Of a stretch of DNA of 64,000 nucleotides, positions 61,081 through 64,000 are shown piece by piece; within the stretch, counting starts at the first letter, position 1, and each line of letters opens with the position of its first letter. The translations under genes were made by a program, and so were the position numbers. The notes under the pieces are model-generated. The model was given only the letters and a program-made list of their open reading frames with translations. It searched no databases and was not told the DNA's origin. This DNA comes from Paenibacillus sp. VTT E-133291. Lineage in GTDB: Bacteria > Bacillota > Bacilli > Paenibacillales > Paenibacillaceae. The stretch covers positions 1-64,000 of the forward strand of contig NZ_NFVA01000008.1 of the NCBI RefSeq assembly GCF_002264395.1. The letters are read 5' to 3'.

Positions 61081-61437
61081 ATGGTGATAAGTCCGATTCT
61101 GAATCAGATTGGTGCAGTTTTTATTCCGGTAAAGGATATTGAGAAATCAAAAGAATGGTATTGCCAATTGCTTGGTTTGCCTTTGGATGGTGAAGTATTA
61201 TTCGGGCATTTATACGTCATCCCCATGCAGGGACCAGAAATCGTATTAGACAGCAAAATTTACACCTCTGAGTCTGTTCTTAATATCCCCTCTTTTCATC
61301 TAAATACCGAAGATATTGATGCTGCTTACGATTATGTGAAAGCAAATGGCGGAGAGATTCTTACGGATATCGAGCATGATCATTGGTTTAATTTTAAAGA
61401 TCCGAATGGTAATGTTATCATGGTCTGTCGTTGTTAA
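61081..61437 (+). CDS. VOC family protein (glyoxalase-like)
   Basis: The 118-residue protein has a vicinal-oxygen-chelate fold: GAVFIPVKDIEKSKEWYCQLLGL and IEHDHWFNFKDPNGNVIMV near the end. Residues His and Glu of metal binding are in place only in part. Role unknown. It is separated from the broken GNAT gene by 24 bp, so both may be in one transcript. Confidence 0.83.
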   Translation: MVISPILNQIGAVFIPVKDIEKSKEWYCQLLGLPLDGEVLFGHLYVIPMQGPEIVLDSKIYTSESVLNIPSFHLNTEDIDAAYDYVKANGGEILTDIEHDHWFNFKDPNGNVIMVCRC

Positions 61438-61461
61438 GAATGATTAAGAAAGGAATAAACT

Positions 61462-61920
61462 AATGATAAGAGAGGCTGTTCCTGAAGACGCATTGTATTA
61501 TGTGACGATCGACCCTTTGCTGTCGAAAGCTTCGCTTCAGCCGATACTTCAATCCTTATTGGTGCAGAGGTTGATAACCAATTGATAGGTTTTATGTCGG
61601 TTAGAGGTGGAAGTGTTAGACGCAATCACCATAATGCGTACATAGTCATTGGCATCCTAAGACAATATCAAGGTAAGGGGATTGGTGCAGGTCTGTTCCG
61701 AGAGATGGATGTTTGGGCTAGGAATACTGAAATTGTTCGACTGGAGCTAACCGTCATGACACATAATGAACCGGCTGTGGCGCTATATATCAAAAATGGG
61801 TTTGAGATCGAAGGGACGAAAAGAAAATCACTTGTGATCGATAGCAAATGGGTAGATGAATATTACATGAGTAAGATTTTGAAAAAAGAAAAAAGGACAG
61901 AGGATCAGATTTTAATCTGA
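61462..61920 (+). pseudogene. Disrupted GNAT family acetyltransferase
   Basis: An ATG at 61462 after AGGAATAA opens MIREAVPEDALYYVTIDPL, a typical GNAT N-terminus, but this frame ends at 61584. The next frame continues the enzyme: SILIGAEVDNQLIGFMSVRGG, then ILRQYQGKGIGAGLFREM (the acetyl-CoA loop) and PAVALYIKNGFEIEGT, to 61920. The sequence between the N-terminus and the core is far shorter than in relatives, so an internal deletion with frameshift is likely. The 112-residue remainder alone lacks the first strands of the fold. Confidence 0.75.
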
Positions 61921-61938
61921 TAACTCTATCCTTTTTTT
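61891..61938. terminator. Bidirectional terminator
   Basis: AAAAGGACAGAG...CTCTATCCTTTT with an inner TCAGATT/AATCTGA stem and T runs on both strands, between the broken GNAT gene and the minus-strand CNNM gene. Confidence 0.85.
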
Positions 61939-61950
61939 ATGATTAAAAGC

Positions 61951-63276
61951 TTATGAATTCTCAAGCTCTGACGATTCAGTATCACCAGTAGACTCAATGA
62001 TGACCTCAACCTTGCGTACACGGTATCTGTTCATTTCACGAATGATTAAGGTTACGTTATCATGTACAATGCTTTTGCCAACGGCCGGATCTGGGATATG
62101 ACTGTATAACCAGCCTCCAATCGTTGTCACTTCCTCATGTTCGAAATCAAGACCGGTAAGCTCCTTGACCTCAATTAAAGATACCTTACCATCGAACAGA
62201 TAATTTGTATCGCTTAGTTTCTCAATTTCTCTGCGCTCATCACCGTCAAATTCATCTCGAATTTCACCAACGATTTCTTCCAAAATATCTTCTATCGTGA
62301 TGAGGCCAGATGTTCCACCATATTCATCAAGCAGCAGGGCGATATGCACCCGCTCCAATTGCATACGGGTTAAAAGATTCTTAACAGGTGTTACTTCAGA
62401 TACAGTTAGGACAGGCTGAATCAAGCCTTTGAAATCAAAATCTGGGTTATTGTCATATTGCAAATAAAGCTGTTTGGTATTAATCATTCCGATGATATTA
62501 TCCTTGCTGCCTTCTGCAACCGGGAAGCGAGTATATTGCTCCTTACGGATAATCTCGAAATTTTCTTTCAATGAATGATTGGTGAAAAGACATACCATAT
62601 CGGTTCTTGGAACCATGATTTCTTTGGCCAACATCTCATCAAAAGTAAAGATACGGTTTACATAGCCATATTCAGCTTTATTGATTTTTCCACTTTCATA
62701 GCTTTCGGATAAGATCAAACGAATCTCATCTTCACTATGTGCGTCTCCATGCTCACTGGCAGGCTTCATCCCAAAAAGGCGAACAAGCAGATTTGCGGAA
62801 CCATTCATAAACCAAATGAGTGGGTACAAAATTCTGTAGAACCAAATAATCAGCGGTGATGTAATTTGACCGATTTTTTCCGGAATGTTTATAGCTACTG
62901 TCTTCGGAGCAAGTTCCCCGACAACGACGTGTAGGAATGTTGCAATGACGAATGCGAATAAAAACGCAAGAGGGTGACTCACACTTGAACTAATGTTAGC
63001 CCAGTCGAATACCGGAAGGAGCAGCTGCTCAAACGCCGGCTCTGCTAACGCACCAATACCCAGCGCAGTGATTGTAATTCCGAGCTGACAAGCAGATAAG
63101 TACCCGTCAAGATTAGCAGACACTCGTTGTACAGCTAGCGCGTTCTTCTTTCCCTCGATCACCATTTGACTGATCTGGCTACCTCTAAGTCTCACCAATG
63201 CAAATTCCGTTGCTACAAAAAAAGCGGTTAAAATAATCAAAATAGCCACCAACGTCAAACTAAGTCCTATACCCAT
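61951..63276 (-). CDS. CNNM/HlyC-CorC family membrane protein with CBS domains, second copy
   Basis: The ATG at 63276 after AAAGGGATGG gives 441 residues; the frame remains open upstream to 63321. The DUF21 domain with four membrane segments occupies residues about 1-195, then a CBS pair (EIMVPRTDMVCLF ... NIIGMINTKQLY) and the CorC_HlyC domain (EEVTTIGGWLYSHIPDP). It is a paralog of the protein at 20623. Role probably in Mg2+ or other divalent metal homeostasis. Confidence 0.92.
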   Translation of the reverse strand: MGIGLSLTLVAILIILTAFFVATEFALVRLRGSQISQMVIEGKKNALAVQRVSANLDGYLSACQLGITITALGIGALAEPAFEQLLLPVFDWANISSSVSHPLAFLFAFVIATFLHVVVGELAPKTVAINIPEKIGQITSPLIIWFYRILYPLIWFMNGSANLLVRLFGMKPASEHGDAHSEDEIRLILSESYESGKINKAEYGYVNRIFTFDEMLAKEIMVPRTDMVCLFTNHSLKENFEIIRKEQYTRFPVAEGSKDNIIGMINTKQLYLQYDNNPDFDFKGLIQPVLTVSEVTPVKNLLTRMQLERVHIALLLDEYGGTSGLITIEDILEEIVGEIRDEFDGDERREIEKLSDTNYLFDGKVSLIEVKELTGLDFEHEEVTTIGGWLYSHIPDPAVGKSIVHDNVTLIIREMNRYRVRKVEVIIESTGDTESSELENS

Positions 63277-63389
63277 ATAATCTTTACCATCCCTTTCGTT
63301 CCTAAAATAGGTTATACTCATATTATGAGTTCTTATGAACTATTCTACGAACTTTTCAGAAAAATATCAAATGGTGGAGGGAAACAGAT

Positions 63390-64000
63390 ATGGAATCATT
63401 TGCATTGACTCGTGTGGAGATGTCCAGTCTTCTGCTCTCATTGACCGGATTATCAGACCGGAAACCGCTGAATATCCTCCAAGAGGCATGGACCAAATTT
63501 CATCTTGATGAAATTCAAAAGGGGACTTCGTTACCCGCTTTTTTATCTACAGATGTTCCACCCATTTTACAAAAGATCATTAAGGGCGATAATGTTAAAG
63601 GCTTTTCACTTGGTGAAATTGCTTCATTAGGCCATCTTATAGAGTATTCCACGTTGACTGTGACTACTATGCAAAACTGGGTGAAGCGCGACTTTAAGGA
63701 GTACCTCGGTTCTCCAAGAGAGGGAAAAAAGTATTCAGTCAATCAGGCAGCACTTCTGTTTATGATTGATGATCTCAAATCGGCCCTGAATTTCGAAAGT
63801 ATTCGTCAGCTATTCCAACTGATGTTCTTAAAGCCAGATCGCGACGATGATGATCTCATAGAACCGGCAAAACTGTATTTCGCATACGCTGGACTTTTTG
63901 AAGAGATCAAGAGCAATCCCACGATACAGACGCAATGTAAAGTAGATCAACTTTTACATAAGGAGTTCTCCTGGAAAGAAGAATCCCTGCTTAGAAGTTC
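63390..64000 (+). CDS. DUF1836 domain protein, cut by the window end
   Basis: An ATG at 63390, after GGTGGAGGG, opens a frame that stays open to the last base (203 codons so far). The protein begins MESFALTRVEMSSLLLSLTGL, and a domain with IASLGHLIEYSTLTVTTMQNWVKRDF and KKYSVNQAALLFMIDDLKSA is the predicted helix-turn-helix of the DUF1836 family (PF08876). The tail is acidic and helical. No function is known. It is divergent from the CNNM gene. Confidence 0.8.
   Translation, partial: MESFALTRVEMSSLLLSLTGLSDRKPLNILQEAWTKFHLDEIQKGTSLPAFLSTDVPPILQKIIKGDNVKGFSLGEIASLGHLIEYSTLTVTTMQNWVKRDFKEYLGSPREGKKYSVNQAALLFMIDDLKSALNFESIRQLFQLMFLKPDRDDDDLIEPAKLYFAYAGLFEEIKSNPTIQTQCKVDQLLHKEFSWKEESLLRS

Noticed and set aside
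1..64000. tRNA, rRNA, CRISPR array or insertion sequence
   Set aside because: I looked for cloverleaf ends, regular spaced repeats and transposase motifs and saw none; a tRNAscan or CRISPR search would be more sensitive.

Overview
The window looks like a chromosomal segment from a low-to-mid GC, endospore-forming Firmicute, most likely Paenibacillus or a close relative. The sporulation pair cwlJ and gerQ is present. Many genes start with TTG or GTG behind strong Shine-Dalgarno sites, and intrinsic terminators are abundant. Several families typical of Bacilli also occur: Fur boxes, a c-di-AMP (ydaO) riboswitch, a preQ1-I riboswitch, an AraC response regulator/sensor kinase pair, VanW, DUF1836 and bdbDC. 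I see no rRNA or tRNA, no CRISPR array, no insertion sequence and no prophage.

Layout. 0-7.4 kb: an MFS exporter divergent from an SgrR-like regulator; a ketopantoate reductase behind a leader with a small uORF and a terminator; a VOC protein; two GNAT acetyltransferases; a small membrane protein. 7.4-18 kb: a 58-aa double-CxxC protein; a secreted PQQ-type propeller with a coupled 70-aa protein; an HSL-family esterase; an APC permease divergent from its probable LysR regulator; a tyrosine recombinase; L-lactate dehydrogenase; a second APC permease; a BNR/Ycf48-like lipoprotein. 18-22 kb: a 58-aa Cys-rich protein with an FNR-like site upstream, a DUF2500 protein, cwlJ, gerQ and a CNNM/CBS (CorC-like) protein. 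22-25.6 kb: bdbD-bdbC, then a ydaO riboswitch in front of a frameshifted kimA potassium importer.

25.7-30 kb: a Fur-controlled siderophore ABC importer (binding lipoprotein, two permeases, ATPase). 30-34.6 kb: murB, a small unknown gene, a decayed ABC ATPase, then a preQ1 riboswitch and queF-queC-queD-queE. 34.6-39.2 kb: isochorismatase-like hydrolase plus VanW, zinc alcohol dehydrogenase, DMT permease, methyltransferase. 39.3-47.4 kb: a ribose-type sugar ABC importer (ATPase-permease-binding lipoprotein) with a cre-like site, followed by an AraC response regulator, a sensor kinase and a membrane-anchored sugar-binding protein that together look like a three-component sugar sensor. 47.5-52.4 kb: a LysR regulator divergent from pstSCAB.

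52.4-64 kb: a Fur-boxed nitroreductase; an XRE regulator with a membrane partner; an MBL hydrolase-TetR-AlkZ-like operon with duplicated palindromic operators; two tandem M29 aminopeptidases; ktrB; a VOC protein; a disrupted GNAT gene; a second CNNM/CBS protein; and a DUF1836 gene cut by the window end.

Three themes link the genes: iron (two Fur-boxed transport units and a Fur-boxed nitroreductase), potassium (riboswitch-kimA, broken here, and ktrB), and sugar sensing plus uptake (13 kinds of evidence are not available; the link is synteny and paralogy of the two binding proteins). No clearly novel multi-gene defence or biosynthetic system is visible. The best leads are regulatory leaders, small Cys-rich proteins and the three recently decayed genes.
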